This document shows positions 33,135 to 42,186 of a stretch of DNA of 64,000 nucleotides, piece after piece. This stretch comes from Lachnospiraceae bacterium UBA1818 (GTDB taxonomy: Bacteria > Bacillota > Clostridia > Lachnospirales > Lachnospiraceae): positions 34,359-98,358 of the forward strand of contig CAJFQZ010000015.1 of assembly GCA_904419285.1 (NCBI GenBank), in the 5' to 3' direction. The position numbers and the translations under genes are program-made. The notes under the pieces are model-generated. The model saw only the letters and a program-made list of their open reading frames with translations. It did not search any database and had not been told where the DNA came from. How positions within the stretch are numbered: the first letter of the stretch is position 1; the number at the start of each line of letters is the position of its first letter.

Positions 33135-33163
33135 ATTATAACGATAATGTCTGTGTATTACAA
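33135..33163 (-). promoter_or_regulatory. Promoter of the cytidylate-kinase-like gene
   Basis: On the minus strand TTGTAA (33158-33163) and TATAAT (33135-33140) are 17 bases apart, giving an 80-base leader. The leader also contains the palindromic pair TGCATA/TATGCA, a possible operator. The -35 abuts the stop of rluD. Confidence 0.6.
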
Positions 33164-34081
33164 TCAAAAATTTTGTTTTCTCAGTAAATTTAAAAGAGAT
33201 ACGAAATATTCCGGCAGTGGGGCGTCAAATTCCATATATTCACCCGTGGAAGGATGACGGATTCCGAGGATCTTTGCATGGAGAGTCTGTCCTTCTAGAT
33301 TGAAAGGACATTTTGCCGGACCGTATACGGCGTCTCCCAGGATTGGATGGCCGATGCTGGACATATGGACGCGGATCTGATGGGTCCTCCCTGTCTCAAG
33401 TTCGCATTCAATATAAGTATAGTTCCCGAATCTCTCCAGAACCCGGTAATGGGTGACTGCCGGACGCCCTGAAGACGATTTTGTACTCATCTTCTTCCGG
33501 TCCACCGGATGACGCCCGATGGGAGCGTTCACAGTTCCCCTCTCTTCTTTGAAATTACCATACACGACCGCGTGGTAGCGCCTGGTTATGGAGTGCTCCT
33601 TGAGCTGTTCTGCAAGGATCTGATGAGAACGGTCGTTTTTGCAGATCAAGAGTGATCCTGTTGTGTCCATGTCGATCCTGTGCACGATCCCCGGGCGGAT
33701 CACGCCGTTGATGCCCGAAAGGTTCTCTCCGCAGTGGTAGAGGACTGCATTGACCAGCGTATGGCTGTAATGGCCGGGAGAAGGGTGCACGACCATTCCC
33801 TTTGGCTTGTTTACTACCAGGATATCATCGTCCTCATAGAGAATGTCCAGAGGGATATTTTCGGGCTGTATATCCAGTGTTTCCGGTTCAGGGACACTGA
33901 CACAGATCTCGTCGCCCGCCGAGAGCTTATAGTTTGCCTTTACCGGTTTCCCGTTTACGAGGATCCGGCCGTCTTTCATAAGTTTCTGTATATAAGAACG
34001 GGAAAGGTCCTCCAGATTCCCGCTGAGAAACCTGTCGATCCTTTCCCCGTTCATATCAGAAATAAGATTGATTTGATCCAT
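33164..34081 (-). CDS. rluD: RluA/RluD-family 23S rRNA pseudouridine synthase
   Basis: A 305-residue pseudouridine synthase with an N-terminal S4 RNA-binding domain (DRFLSGNLEDLSRSYIQKLM, about 16-75) and the RluA catalytic domain carrying the nucleophile Asp in HRIDMDTTG. Other family motifs are VHPSPGH and ETGRTHQIRVHMSSIGHPI. Its position next to lspA is the standard Firmicute order (ylyB). The exact rRNA uridines cannot be told from sequence. Confidence 0.93.
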   Translation of the reverse strand: MDQINLISDMNGERIDRFLSGNLEDLSRSYIQKLMKDGRILVNGKPVKANYKLSAGDEICVSVPEPETLDIQPENIPLDILYEDDDILVVNKPKGMVVHPSPGHYSHTLVNAVLYHCGENLSGINGVIRPGIVHRIDMDTTGSLLICKNDRSHQILAEQLKEHSITRRYHAVVYGNFKEERGTVNAPIGRHPVDRKKMSTKSSSGRPAVTHYRVLERFGNYTYIECELETGRTHQIRVHMSSIGHPILGDAVYGPAKCPFNLEGQTLHAKILGIRHPSTGEYMEFDAPLPEYFVSLLNLLRKQNF

Positions 34082-34134
34082 AGAGGCTGACTCCTTTCTG
34101 GTCCAATGAGCATGGGACTGGGTATATGCGTCTA

Positions 34135-34665
34135 TTACTTTCCCTTATTCCTGCTGTCCCTGCCTGATCTGAAAAAATCAAGATCACTGTCTTTATAATA
34201 GAAAAAGATCAGTATGATAAACAAGATGCATGCGATGACAACATAGCAGTCCGCCACATTAAAGATCGGGAAATCGATCAGATTAAAATACAGAAAATCG
34301 ATCACATAATTCAGTCTGACCCGATCGATCATATTCCCGACTGCCCCGGCGCATACAAGCACTGCACAGATACGCAGCGGGATATACTTTCTCTCATGAG
34401 GCAGCCTTCCGTACAGAAAGGCCACAACAAGAAAAATGACCACTGCTCCTGCCACAAAGAGATACTGCCTGTTCTGCAGCATCCCGAAAGCGGCGCCACG
34501 GTTCTCCAGATAGCGGAGCTGGAAAACGCCGTCAATGATCACAAATGGTTCCTTATCTTTCAGATGTTCGGCGGCGAGCAATTTCGCTGCCTGATCAGCC
34601 GCCACAGCCGCTGCAAGTCCGATCAAAGCATATAAGTAACTTTTTATATTTCTGGAAATTTCCAT
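34135..34665 (-). CDS. lspA: Lipoprotein signal peptidase (signal peptidase II)
   Basis: LspA cleaves the signal peptide from diacylglyceryl-prolipoproteins in the membrane. From ATG 34665 the protein has 176 residues and four membrane segments, with the catalytic aspartates in GNMIDRVRLNYVIDF and NVADCYVV. An in-frame extension upstream to 34785 reads through the ylmH end and was rejected. AAGGATGG supports ATG 34665. The charged C-terminal tail (RSGRDSRNKGK) is unusual but lies after the last helix. Confidence 0.95.
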   Translation of the reverse strand: MEISRNIKSYLYALIGLAAAVAADQAAKLLAAEHLKDKEPFVIIDGVFQLRYLENRGAAFGMLQNRQYLFVAGAVVIFLVVAFLYGRLPHERKYIPLRICAVLVCAGAVGNMIDRVRLNYVIDFLYFNLIDFPIFNVADCYVVIACILFIILIFFYYKDSDLDFFRSGRDSRNKGK

Positions 34666-34678
34666 TGCTGTTCCATCC

Positions 34679-35476
34679 TTAAACATATTTGTGTATGACA
34701 ACATAGGTCCTGTTTTTCTTTGTGCGTGACAGAGCGCCCTTATACCGGAACTTTCCCATTCCGCGCACCGAAATAACGTCATCATCCCGCACCTGATATC
34801 CGTTGCTTGTGATGAGCCTGCCGTTCACATAGACCTTACCACCTTCGATCAGCCCCGAAAGGCGGCTGCGGGAGGAGGAAAAGGCGAGCGGGAGCAGGCT
34901 GTCAAGCCTGACAGATGCCACAGTTCCCCTGATTTCCTCGAAAGAGGGCGTATAGCGGACCTCCCCCAGAGGAACTTCAGAGACAGTCACACTTGTATGG
35001 CGCACACGAACAAGCTGTTCTTGGATAAAGCCGGTCATATCGTCGTGTACGAACACGAGCGCATCTCCGTCCATGGGAAGGATATCGCCGATCTTTGCGC
35101 GTTCTATCCCAAGATTCAGGATTGCTCCCAGATAGTCCCTGTGTGTGAGTTCCTCGCTGAATCTGCGGTTCAGGGGCGCAACCCTTACCGCCCGGAACGG
35201 GTATCCGATTTCCTCTGGAGAAAGCTCTTTTTTCCCGTAACACAAATAAAGAGCATCAGGGATAAATGCCGCCATCTGACGCTCTGCCAATTCATATCCG
35301 CCGAAAGACACATATCTGGAATATAACGTGTCTTTCGGCAGGGTATGTAAAATATTCTGTTCGCTCAGATTAAGAAAATCTGAATATGTGATGATATCCC
35401 TCTGGTATGCAAGTCTGGATAATTCTGTAAAACGCTTTTCCAGAAGCTTGATTTCCTTTGTCTGACTGTCTTTCAT
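34679..35476 (-). CDS. ylmH: YlmH, S4-domain RNA-binding protein
   Basis: A 265-residue protein of the YlmH family, recently linked to ribosome quality control in Bacillus, with a C-terminal S4 domain (SSRSRLSGLIEGGKVYVNGR, residues about 195-250). The N-terminal part has the conserved FGGYELAERQMAAFIP and LNLGIERAKIGDI blocks. It starts 5 bases after the sepF stop without a strong ribosome binding site, so it is probably coupled to sepF. Confidence 0.92.
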   Translation of the reverse strand: MKDSQTKEIKLLEKRFTELSRLAYQRDIITYSDFLNLSEQNILHTLPKDTLYSRYVSFGGYELAERQMAAFIPDALYLCYGKKELSPEEIGYPFRAVRVAPLNRRFSEELTHRDYLGAILNLGIERAKIGDILPMDGDALVFVHDDMTGFIQEQLVRVRHTSVTVSEVPLGEVRYTPSFEEIRGTVASVRLDSLLPLAFSSSRSRLSGLIEGGKVYVNGRLITSNGYQVRDDDVISVRGMGKFRYKGALSRTKKNRTYVVIHKYV

Positions 35477-35481
35477 GATGC

Positions 35482-36021
35482 TTAGTATCTGCCTCTCATG
35501 CTCGGAGTCTCCATGGAGCCGCCGAGAAGATCCTGCAGGTCACCGGAAATATCTACGTTCGTAGGGGTGACGAGGAAGATATAGTTGGAGATCTTCTGAA
35601 GATTTCCGCTGATCGCATATGTTGCACCGGAAATAAAATCAATGATCCGCTGAGCGATCTCAAGATCCATTCCTTCAAGATTGAGGATCACTGTACGTCC
35701 GGAGAGAAGCGTCTCTGTGATCTCTCTGGAGTCATCTACAGAAGTCGGCTTTACTACACAGACCTCCATATTGCCCGTCCGCTTTGCGGAAGGACGCATT
35801 GGAGTTACTTTGCTTTCTGCCGGCTGGAAATCCTTGTCTTCCGCTACGTCAAAGTCATCATATTTTTCTTCTTTTTTGTTCTTCTTTCCGAACAGCTTAT
35901 GACGAGGCTTTTCTTCGTATTCCTCTTCATCATAGTAATCGTCATCATCATAGAAATCATCGTCATCGTAATCGTCGTCATTCAGCTTCATAATGTCCAG
36001 AAATTTATCAAACACACCCAT
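35482..36021 (-). CDS. sepF: Cell division protein SepF
   Basis: SepF anchors FtsZ to the membrane and orders septum assembly. The 179-residue protein has a short N-terminal amphipathic helix (MGVFDKFLDIM), a highly acidic Asp/Glu/Tyr linker at about 15-40, a Lys-rich patch, and the DUF552 core near 80-170 (SGRTVILNLEGMDLEIAQRI). AGGAGTG lies upstream of ATG 36021. It is in the ylmE-sepF-ylmH order of Firmicutes. Confidence 0.94.
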   Translation of the reverse strand: MGVFDKFLDIMKLNDDDYDDDDFYDDDDYYDEEEYEEKPRHKLFGKKNKKEEKYDDFDVAEDKDFQPAESKVTPMRPSAKRTGNMEVCVVKPTSVDDSREITETLLSGRTVILNLEGMDLEIAQRIIDFISGATYAISGNLQKISNYIFLVTPTNVDISGDLQDLLGGSMETPSMRGRY

Positions 36022-36098
36022 TTTTACACTCCTATCTTGTGCTCTTCTCTTTACCGCACAATTTTATTTTCCATACTTTCTGTTCCAGCCCATAACTG

Positions 36099-36791
36099 TC
36101 AGATGTTATAGTTCCTGGCACCAAAGATCCCGGTTCCGACACGTACCATAGTGGCTCCCTCTTCAATCGCAACCTCGTAATCATTGGTCATCCCCATGGA
36201 AAGTATGCTGACATTAACATTATCAATGTTTTTCTCCATAATGTCAACAGATAATTTGCGTAAATCTGCGAAAACAGACCGATTTTTTTCCGGATTTTCA
36301 ACAAAAGGCGCAATTGTCATAAGTCCGCGCACATTTATGTGAGGGAATCCGGCAATCTGTTCAATAAACGGAATTACCTCCTCCACCTTAAGTCCGAACT
36401 TGCTCTCTTCCTGAGCTACGTTTACCTCTACAAGAATGTCGACCTTACGGTCATGCTTTGCAGCTTCCTTTTCGATCGTCTCGGCGAGCTTAATGGAATC
36501 AACGGAATGGATCAGGTCCACCTTGTCGATGATATATTTTACCTTGTTCGTCTGAAGATGTCCGATCATATGCCAGTGGATGTCTTTGGGAAGAGCCTCG
36601 TACTTTTCAGTGAGTTCCTGAACTTTGTTCTCCCCGAATACACGTATACCAAGATCGTATGCCTCCTTTAATGTCTCCACGGGCTTTGTCTTGCTGACTG
36701 CGATCAGTGTGACTTCCTCCCGCTTCCTTCCCGCTCTCCTGCACGCTTCTTCAATTCTGTGTTCTACTTCTTCCAACCGGTCTTTTAACAT
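36099..36791 (-). CDS. YggS/YlmE-family PLP homeostasis protein
   Basis: A 230-residue PLP-binding protein with an alanine-racemase-like barrel and no known catalytic role, thought to buffer vitamin B6. PLP lysine is in TLIAVSKTKP, and the signature HMIGHLQTNKVKYI and GMTNDYEVAIEEGATMVRVG are clear. It is upstream of sepF, its usual neighbour (ylmE). The 77-base gap to sepF shows nothing notable. AGGAGGTTTT precedes ATG 36791. Confidence 0.94.
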   Translation of the reverse strand: MLKDRLEEVEHRIEEACRRAGRKREEVTLIAVSKTKPVETLKEAYDLGIRVFGENKVQELTEKYEALPKDIHWHMIGHLQTNKVKYIIDKVDLIHSVDSIKLAETIEKEAAKHDRKVDILVEVNVAQEESKFGLKVEEVIPFIEQIAGFPHINVRGLMTIAPFVENPEKNRSVFADLRKLSVDIMEKNIDNVNVSILSMGMTNDYEVAIEEGATMVRVGTGIFGARNYNI

Positions 36792-36812
36792 AATCCAAAA
36801 CCTCCTGATATT

Positions 36813-38207
36813 TTACTGAAATACGACTTCGTCGGGGCTGATCCCGGCGGCGTCCTGTACAATATGATCATAATTAGAAAGGCCGTAGTCATCGCCTTCC
36901 TGTACAATATAGTACTCGTCGCTCTCACAGAGAATGACGACCTTATTGAATACCGCGTATCCCCGGTTGATATTGTATACCCCGGTGAGCGGTTTGGTCT
37001 CTTCTACGGTATATGTCTCAAACGATTCCGGTTTGACCAGAACGGTCCCCTGCTTCACAGTGTCCCTGCTTATGTACACTTCTCCGTCATCAGAAGTATC
37101 ATAAATGTCGACTGCCTGGAATGTGGCGTTTCCGTTTTTATCTTGTATCATTACTCCTTTGGAGGAGCTGTTTCCGCCTGTAGTGATATATTCCTCGGGG
37201 ATAACATAAAACTGTTCCTCGATCACAGAAGACTTGGGAATCTTGAGTCCGCTCTCATCTTCCAGAATGAGCTCTACATTGAGAAACCGTTCTTCTGCAT
37301 AGCGGATCATGGAATTGTCAAAATCCAGACATCCGTAGGAACTTCCGTTTCGTTCGATCACAGAAAAGTCCGCCCACATGGTCTCGCTGTCCTTGTCGAT
37401 CCGCACCTTCACACTGGTGATCTCTTTCTTCTTCATATCTTCTGCCGTCTCCTTGGAGAGCGGAACGATCACGGACCAGTCTTCGCTGGTAATGAGACGG
37501 TAGACCGGCTCTCCGGCGTTGACCTGCATCTGGTCTGACAGCTGCATGCTCTCATACTTTGAACGGTCAAAATTCTCCTCTGTAAAGGTATCCTTTGTCA
37601 GCGATTCGTATCCGTCCACACTGAACGCGATGATCCCATCGGCGGCCGACTGGCAGGAAGTTACTTCCTGTCCGCTTGCTGCGATCACTGCATCCAGCTG
37701 AGACATCCGAGTATCACTGAATGCGTTCTGAAGAGAATTAATGATCTCATTCTTCAGTGTATATACGGGAGAAAAATCCTCACCTCCGGAACTCTCGTTA
37801 TAATTCTGGATAGAAAGAACGATTCCGGACTGGACTTCCTGATTAAGAGACGGGGAAACATCACTGCTTTCACTTTCTTCCGATGTATCAAGAGGCTGTG
37901 CCGAGACCGCATAGACATTGGTCCCCGCCTTGATCTTGCTGTTTTCGTTCTGGTAATAGCTTACATATCCGCCTGTCTCCGCAGTGACGGCGGTCTCCTG
38001 CCGAATCACAAGTCCGGTATAGGAATTGTCATTTACAATACTGCCTTCACGTACTTCATAGACAGAAATATTATCTCCAGTGACATACATGATCACTGTC
38101 ACGATCAGATAGATAAAAACGACTGCAAAAAGGAAAAGCCCGATATTCAGTTCCCGTTTATTTTTATATTTTTTTATACTGATGGATTTGTTCTTGTCCG
38201 AGGCCAA
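36813..38207 (-). CDS. HlyD-family-like membrane-anchored protein
   Basis: A 464-residue protein with one N-terminal membrane segment (about 24-43, LFLFAVVFIYLIVTVIMYV) and a large extracellular part. The start of the barrel-sandwich motif seen in HlyD adaptors is visible (VREGSIVNDNSYTGLVIRQE ... GGYVSYY), and later KIPKSSV and GVYNINRGYAVF. No ABC or RND transporter is adjacent. Such proteins commonly lead the ylm/sepF cluster in Lachnospiraceae, so a cell-envelope role is plausible but unproven. Confidence 0.75.
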   Translation of the reverse strand: MASDKNKSISIKKYKNKRELNIGLFLFAVVFIYLIVTVIMYVTGDNISVYEVREGSIVNDNSYTGLVIRQETAVTAETGGYVSYYQNENSKIKAGTNVYAVSAQPLDTSEESESSDVSPSLNQEVQSGIVLSIQNYNESSGGEDFSPVYTLKNEIINSLQNAFSDTRMSQLDAVIAASGQEVTSCQSAADGIIAFSVDGYESLTKDTFTEENFDRSKYESMQLSDQMQVNAGEPVYRLITSEDWSVIVPLSKETAEDMKKKEITSVKVRIDKDSETMWADFSVIERNGSSYGCLDFDNSMIRYAEERFLNVELILEDESGLKIPKSSVIEEQFYVIPEEYITTGGNSSSKGVMIQDKNGNATFQAVDIYDTSDDGEVYISRDTVKQGTVLVKPESFETYTVEETKPLTGVYNINRGYAVFNKVVILCESDEYYIVQEGDDYGLSNYDHIVQDAAGISPDEVVFQ

Positions 38208-38322
38208 TCTCTGATAACACCTCCTGCATCTTCATAACTTAAATAGTATACCATTTCTTTGTGTATATTTCCAGCTTTTGCGGAAATAATAAAATTATTG
38301 ACATGGAAAAGGAGGAAATAAC

Positions 38323-38526
38323 ATGAAATGGTTTGATAATACTGCTCTGACAATTGTTATCATCGGTGCAGTCAACTGGCTTCTGATCGGCATCTTTAAG
38401 TTTGATCTGGTAGCATTTCTTTTCGGGAATATGAGCTGGCTGTCCAGGATCATCTATACGATTGTCGGTCTGTGCGGTCTGTATCTAATCAGTCTGTTCG
38501 GAAGGATAAAAAGCATGTCAGAATAG
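38323..38526 (+). CDS. DUF378 small membrane protein
   Basis: A 67-residue protein with two hydrophobic segments (LTIVIIGAVNWLLIGIF and IIYTIVGLCGLYLISLFG), the DUF378 pattern. Function is unknown. AAAAGGAGG lies upstream of ATG 38323. It is divergent from the HlyD-like gene (115-base gap, with an extended -10 TGGTATACT on the minus strand side) and closed by its own terminator. Confidence 0.85.
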   Translation: MKWFDNTALTIVIIGAVNWLLIGIFKFDLVAFLFGNMSWLSRIIYTIVGLCGLYLISLFGRIKSMSE

Positions 38527-38529
38527 AAA

Positions 38530-38574
38530 AAAAGACCTTTCTCAGTCCTGCAGCAGAACCGAGAAAGGTCTTTT
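38530..38574. terminator. Bidirectional terminator between DUF378 gene and dac gene
   Basis: AAAAGACCTTTCTC (38530-38543) and GAGAAAGGTCTTTT (38561-38574) form a perfect 14-bp stem with A and T tracts on both sides. It ends the DUF378 unit rightward and the long mre/min/rodA/dac unit leftward. Confidence 0.88.
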
Positions 38575-38576
38575 CC

Positions 38577-39623
38577 TTATCCTTCTATCCCCGCAGCGAA
38601 AAGGCGGTTCATCTCCTGATAGAGAAAATTCTTGTCTTCTGCACCCATGATAACGGAAATATAGGGGTGCTTTTCCATATCCTCACTGTAAAGGATAACA
38701 CAGCATCCTGCCTGGTCTGTGGTACCGGTCTTTCCGCCGAAAACGCGGATCCCGTCCGGCGCATCGATCGTACCGTTCGAGTAGTAATTGGTCGGCGCCC
38801 ATGTCTCTTTCCGTACCGTGCCGTCCGCACCGGTCAGAGTACCGGTATATGATTCCATGGATATGATCTCTACAAAACGTTCGTCCTTAATGCATGCGTT
38901 AAAGATCAGATACAGGTCATATGCTGTTGTGTAATGGTTTTCATCATGCAGACCATGCGGGTTCACGAAATGTGTTCCCGTGGCGCCCAGTGCACGTGCT
39001 TCAGAGTTCATAAGTTCGGCAAATGCCTCCTCACTTCCGGCTATATGCTCTGCAATTGCCGTACCGCAGTCATTGCCGGAGCGGAGAAGCAGTCCGCACA
39101 GAAGATCGTACAGGCTGATCTGGTCCCCTGCGCGCAGCCCGCAGGTCACTTCATCCCAGTTGAAATCAGTGGCATGTTCACTGATCGTGACCGTATCGTC
39201 CAGACTGCCGTATTTCAATGCCAGATATGCTGTCATGATCTTGGTCGTGCTGGCCGGATAAAGACGGTCATACAGCCGGAAACCGTACAGCACCTGATCG
39301 CTGCTCAGATCAAAAAGACCGGCTGCATGGAGAGAATCCTCATCAGCAAAGCCTTCGAGCGGCACATTGTCCGCTGCCACACAGAGATCCTGGGCAAAAG
39401 GAGTGCCCTGCCAGATGTTCCGGTCGTAATTCTCCTGCTCATAGGCAAGAACTTGATCTACAGATGAATTCTGCAGGACATAGGCACCGGCTGCGCCGGC
39501 GCATACGACAGCTGCTGCAAGGACGGTCAGAGCAATGGTCCTACCGGCGCTGTGCCGTTTTTTCCGTCTCCTTCTTCTGTTTTTCTGTCTGTAGTTGATC
39601 TGTTGTTTATCTGTACATTTCAC
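38577..39623 (-). CDS. D-alanyl-D-alanine carboxypeptidase (penicillin-binding, S11 family)
   Basis: Trims the terminal D-Ala from peptidoglycan stem peptides. The 348-residue protein begins with a basic stretch and one membrane segment (about 27-50) that anchors it outside the cell. Active-site motifs are SxxK in PASTTKIMTAY, SGN in RSGNDCGTAI and KTG in GGKTGTTDQ. It lacks a long C-terminal domain of the DacA type. It overlaps the end of mgsA by 17 bases. Confidence 0.92.
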   Translation of the reverse strand: MKCTDKQQINYRQKNRRRRRKKRHSAGRTIALTVLAAAVVCAGAAGAYVLQNSSVDQVLAYEQENYDRNIWQGTPFAQDLCVAADNVPLEGFADEDSLHAAGLFDLSSDQVLYGFRLYDRLYPASTTKIMTAYLALKYGSLDDTVTISEHATDFNWDEVTCGLRAGDQISLYDLLCGLLLRSGNDCGTAIAEHIAGSEEAFAELMNSEARALGATGTHFVNPHGLHDENHYTTAYDLYLIFNACIKDERFVEIISMESYTGTLTGADGTVRKETWAPTNYYSNGTIDAPDGIRVFGGKTGTTDQAGCCVILYSEDMEKHPYISVIMGAEDKNFLYQEMNRLFAAGIEG

Positions 39624-40002
39624 GCCAGTCTAAATCTCCTCTGTCTAATGCCAGAATCAGTGCTTCGGCAGTTGCGATATTCGTAGCGATCGGGATATTA
39701 TACATATCACAGAGCTTTACGATATCGTTCACATCCGGTTCATGAGAGCGCGGTGAGAGGGGATCGCGGAAAAAGATAAGAAGATCCATCTCATTGTGCT
39801 CGATCTGGGAACCGATCTGCTGCTTCCCGCCCAGATGTCCGGCAAGATATTTGTGAATGCTGAGATTTGTCACATTTTCCACAAGAATACCAGTTGTCTC
39901 TGTTGCGAACAGCTCGTGTTTGCTGAGTATCCCGCGGTATGCTATACAAAAATTCTGCATCAGTTTCTTTTTCGCATCGTGTGCCACTAATCCGATATTC
40001 AT
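39607..40002 (-). CDS. mgsA: Methylglyoxal synthase
   Basis: Converts dihydroxyacetone phosphate to methylglyoxal and phosphate, a bypass when phosphate is low. The protein has 131 residues from ATG 40002, with AAGGAGAAGGTG upstream. The in-frame ATG 40050 would run into rodA. Motifs are VAHDAKK at the start, GTxS-like HLGGKQQIG, and FFRDPLSPRSHEPDV, which hold the active-site Asp, His and phosphate-binding residues. It lies between rodA and the dac gene, an unusual but recurrent position in Lachnospiraceae. Confidence 0.94.
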   Translation of the reverse strand: MNIGLVAHDAKKKLMQNFCIAYRGILSKHELFATETTGILVENVTNLSIHKYLAGHLGGKQQIGSQIEHNEMDLLIFFRDPLSPRSHEPDVNDIVKLCDMYNIPIATNIATAEALILALDRGDLDWREMYR

Positions 40003-40018
40003 AATCGTCACCTTCTCC

Positions 40019-41149
40019 TTACTGATATTTATTAGGCTGTAAACCGACATTCAGTACGAAACCGATTCCCATAAAAAAGCACACAACGGAAGTCAGTCCA
40101 TAACTTACGAAGGGGAGGGAAAGTCCCGTATTCGGCAGAACCATGGTCGCCACACCGATATTGATAAAACTTTGTATCCCTATCAGTGCGGCCATGCCGC
40201 CGCAGATGATGCGCCCTCCGGTATCTTTCGCTTTTAAACCAATCAGAATACAATCTATCACAATTAATAATAGCAAAAATATGACGACACAACAACCCAC
40301 AAATCCTAATTCTTCTCCGATTATAGCGAAAATAAAATCGGTCTGGGGCTCTGATACGAAGTTTCCGTTTTTAACAGAAGTCGCATCATCATTGTCATAT
40401 CCTTTTCCCGAGAGCTGACCTGAACCGATGGCCATGACCGAGTTCAGCTGCTGGTAAGCTCCGTCATCAGCATATTCTTCCGGATCCAGCCATGCCAGGA
40501 TCCTCTTCTGCTGATAGTCCTGCAGGAAGGGCTGATTGGGCTGAACCGCGATCACAAGAAGAAGCACAAACGTCGGCACGATAACCGCGAGGACAGTAAC
40601 GATCAGCTTGTAGCTGAGTCCGCCCAGATACATCAAAGCACAGAAAAGCGCCGCGATGCAGAGCGTAGTGGAAAGGTTCGGCTGTTTGTAGATCAGGGCA
40701 AGGGACGGCAGGATCAGCGCGATCCCCTGCAGGATCGTCTTCGGATTTTTTATGCTCTGCTCCCGCTCCATCAAAAACTTTGCATAGAAAAGGATCATCA
40801 GTATCTTTGTAAGGTCCGAAGGCTGAAACTGTATAAATCCGAAATCAAGCCAGCGCTTTGCACCGTTTACTTCTGTACCGAAGAAAAATACGGCTGCCAG
40901 CATAAGTATATTCAGTCCGTACAAAGGCCAGTAAAGGCTCAGCACCCATTTATAATCGATCAGGGAGATGATGATCATCGCCGCTGCACCGAGGGCAACT
41001 CCCATGATCTGCTTGCTCATGAAATCCGGCCGGGCACTTCTTACCATAAAGATCCCGATCACCGAGAGTACAAGGACCAGGGCGACGAGACTGAAACGGT
41101 AATCTCTTAATTTATAGCGCTGTTTTATATTTTTAATTAAAAAGTTCAA
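40019..41149 (-). CDS. rodA: RodA/FtsW-family peptidoglycan polymerase
   Basis: SEDS-family glycosyltransferase that polymerises lipid II during elongation. The 376-residue protein has about ten membrane segments. Family blocks are KRWLDFGFIQFQPSDLTKI, TDFIFAIIGEELGF and GLSLPFVSYG. Its cluster with mreBCD and pbp2 favours RodA over FtsW or SpoVE. Start ATG 41149 overlaps the minE stop by 4 bases. Confidence 0.93.
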   Translation of the reverse strand: MNFLIKNIKQRYKLRDYRFSLVALVLVLSVIGIFMVRSARPDFMSKQIMGVALGAAAMIIISLIDYKWVLSLYWPLYGLNILMLAAVFFFGTEVNGAKRWLDFGFIQFQPSDLTKILMILFYAKFLMEREQSIKNPKTILQGIALILPSLALIYKQPNLSTTLCIAALFCALMYLGGLSYKLIVTVLAVIVPTFVLLLVIAVQPNQPFLQDYQQKRILAWLDPEEYADDGAYQQLNSVMAIGSGQLSGKGYDNDDATSVKNGNFVSEPQTDFIFAIIGEELGFVGCCVVIFLLLLIVIDCILIGLKAKDTGGRIICGGMAALIGIQSFINIGVATMVLPNTGLSLPFVSYGLTSVVCFFMGIGFVLNVGLQPNKYQ

Positions 41150-41355
41150 TGATTTTCTCCTGTATATTTGATATGTATATCAGTACGTGTTATCTCTATG
41201 TTAAAATCTTCAGGCTTAATTTCTACATATTTGGAAACAGTATTGTACAGGTCACTGGTAAGCCTGTCTACTACATCGGGTGTACATTGGATCCGGTCAG
41301 AGATCAGCAGATTGTGGAGCCTTTCTTTTGCAATGGAAACAGATGGTACACTCAT
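41146..41355 (-). CDS. minE: Cell division topological specificity factor MinE
   Basis: MinE drives oscillation of MinCD and keeps the division site free at midcell. The 69-residue protein is shorter than the usual ~85 but retains the anti-MinCD helix region (AKERLHNLLISDR) and the C-terminal topological part (IKPEDFNIEITRTDIHIKYTG). It lies 11 bases after minD and overlaps rodA. Presence of MinE instead of DivIVA suggests an oscillating Min system. Confidence 0.9.
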   Translation of the reverse strand: MSVPSVSIAKERLHNLLISDRIQCTPDVVDRLTSDLYNTVSKYVEIKPEDFNIEITRTDIHIKYTGENH

Positions 41356-41366
41356 GACAGCCCCTC

Positions 41367-42158
41367 CTAATTCCGTCGGAAGAATCCTGACAGTTTTCCG
41401 AAGAAGCCCTCGGGTTTGCAGAAATCTGTAATCGGGATCTCCTCACCGAGAAGCCGCCGGCAGATCTTGTCATAACTTCTGCCGGCCAGACAGTCTTCTC
41501 CGACCACCGGTTCACCCTGGTTGGTCGCGATGACTACCTGTTCATCATCCGGTATGACACCGAGAAGATCGATCGCAAGGATCTCCGTGACATCGTCGAC
41601 GGACATCATATCCCCTCTCTTTACCATGTCCACGCGCAGACGGTTGATGACCAGTTCATTTTTCCTGATCCCGCTGGCTTCAAGAAGTCCGATGATCCGG
41701 TCTGCGTCGCGGATTGCAGATACTTCCGGCGTTGTCACTACGATGGAACGGTCAGCGCCGGCGATGGCGTTCTGAAATCCCTGTTCGATGCCGGCCGGAC
41801 AGTCGAGAAGAACGAAATCAAACTCATCTTTCAGATCGTCCACCAGCTTCTTCATCTGTTCCGGCGAGACACTGGTTTTATCCCGCGTCTGTGCGGAGGG
41901 AAGAAGGTACAGTTCAGGGAAGCGTTTGTCCTTGATCAGAGCCTGTTTCAGACGGCAGTTCCCCTCGATCACATCCACTAGGTTGTACACGATCCTGTTT
42001 TCCAGACCCATGACTACATCAAGATTTCTCAGTCCCAGGTCTGTGTCGATCACGATGACCTTTTTCTCCAGTCTGGATAATCCAATTCCGATATTCGCTG
42101 TCGTTGTCGTTTTACCGACCCCGCCTTTTCCTGATGTAATGACAATAACCTCACCCAT
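41367..42158 (-). CDS. minD: Septum site-determining ATPase MinD
   Basis: Membrane-cycling ATPase that recruits MinC. The protein has 263 residues from ATG 42158 (AGGAGGAAAAG upstream). The frame is open to 42227, but that segment overlaps minC. It shows the deviant Walker A KGGVGKTTTT, VIDTDLGLRNLD, and the C-terminal amphipathic membrane helix (FFGKLSGFFRRN). Downstream of minC and upstream of minE in one operon. Confidence 0.95.
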   Translation of the reverse strand: MGEVIVITSGKGGVGKTTTTANIGIGLSRLEKKVIVIDTDLGLRNLDVVMGLENRIVYNLVDVIEGNCRLKQALIKDKRFPELYLLPSAQTRDKTSVSPEQMKKLVDDLKDEFDFVLLDCPAGIEQGFQNAIAGADRSIVVTTPEVSAIRDADRIIGLLEASGIRKNELVINRLRVDMVKRGDMMSVDDVTEILAIDLLGVIPDDEQVVIATNQGEPVVGEDCLAGRSYDKICRRLLGEEIPITDFCKPEGFFGKLSGFFRRN

Positions 42159-42186
42159 GCTGCTTTTCCTCCTAAAAATGTTCTTT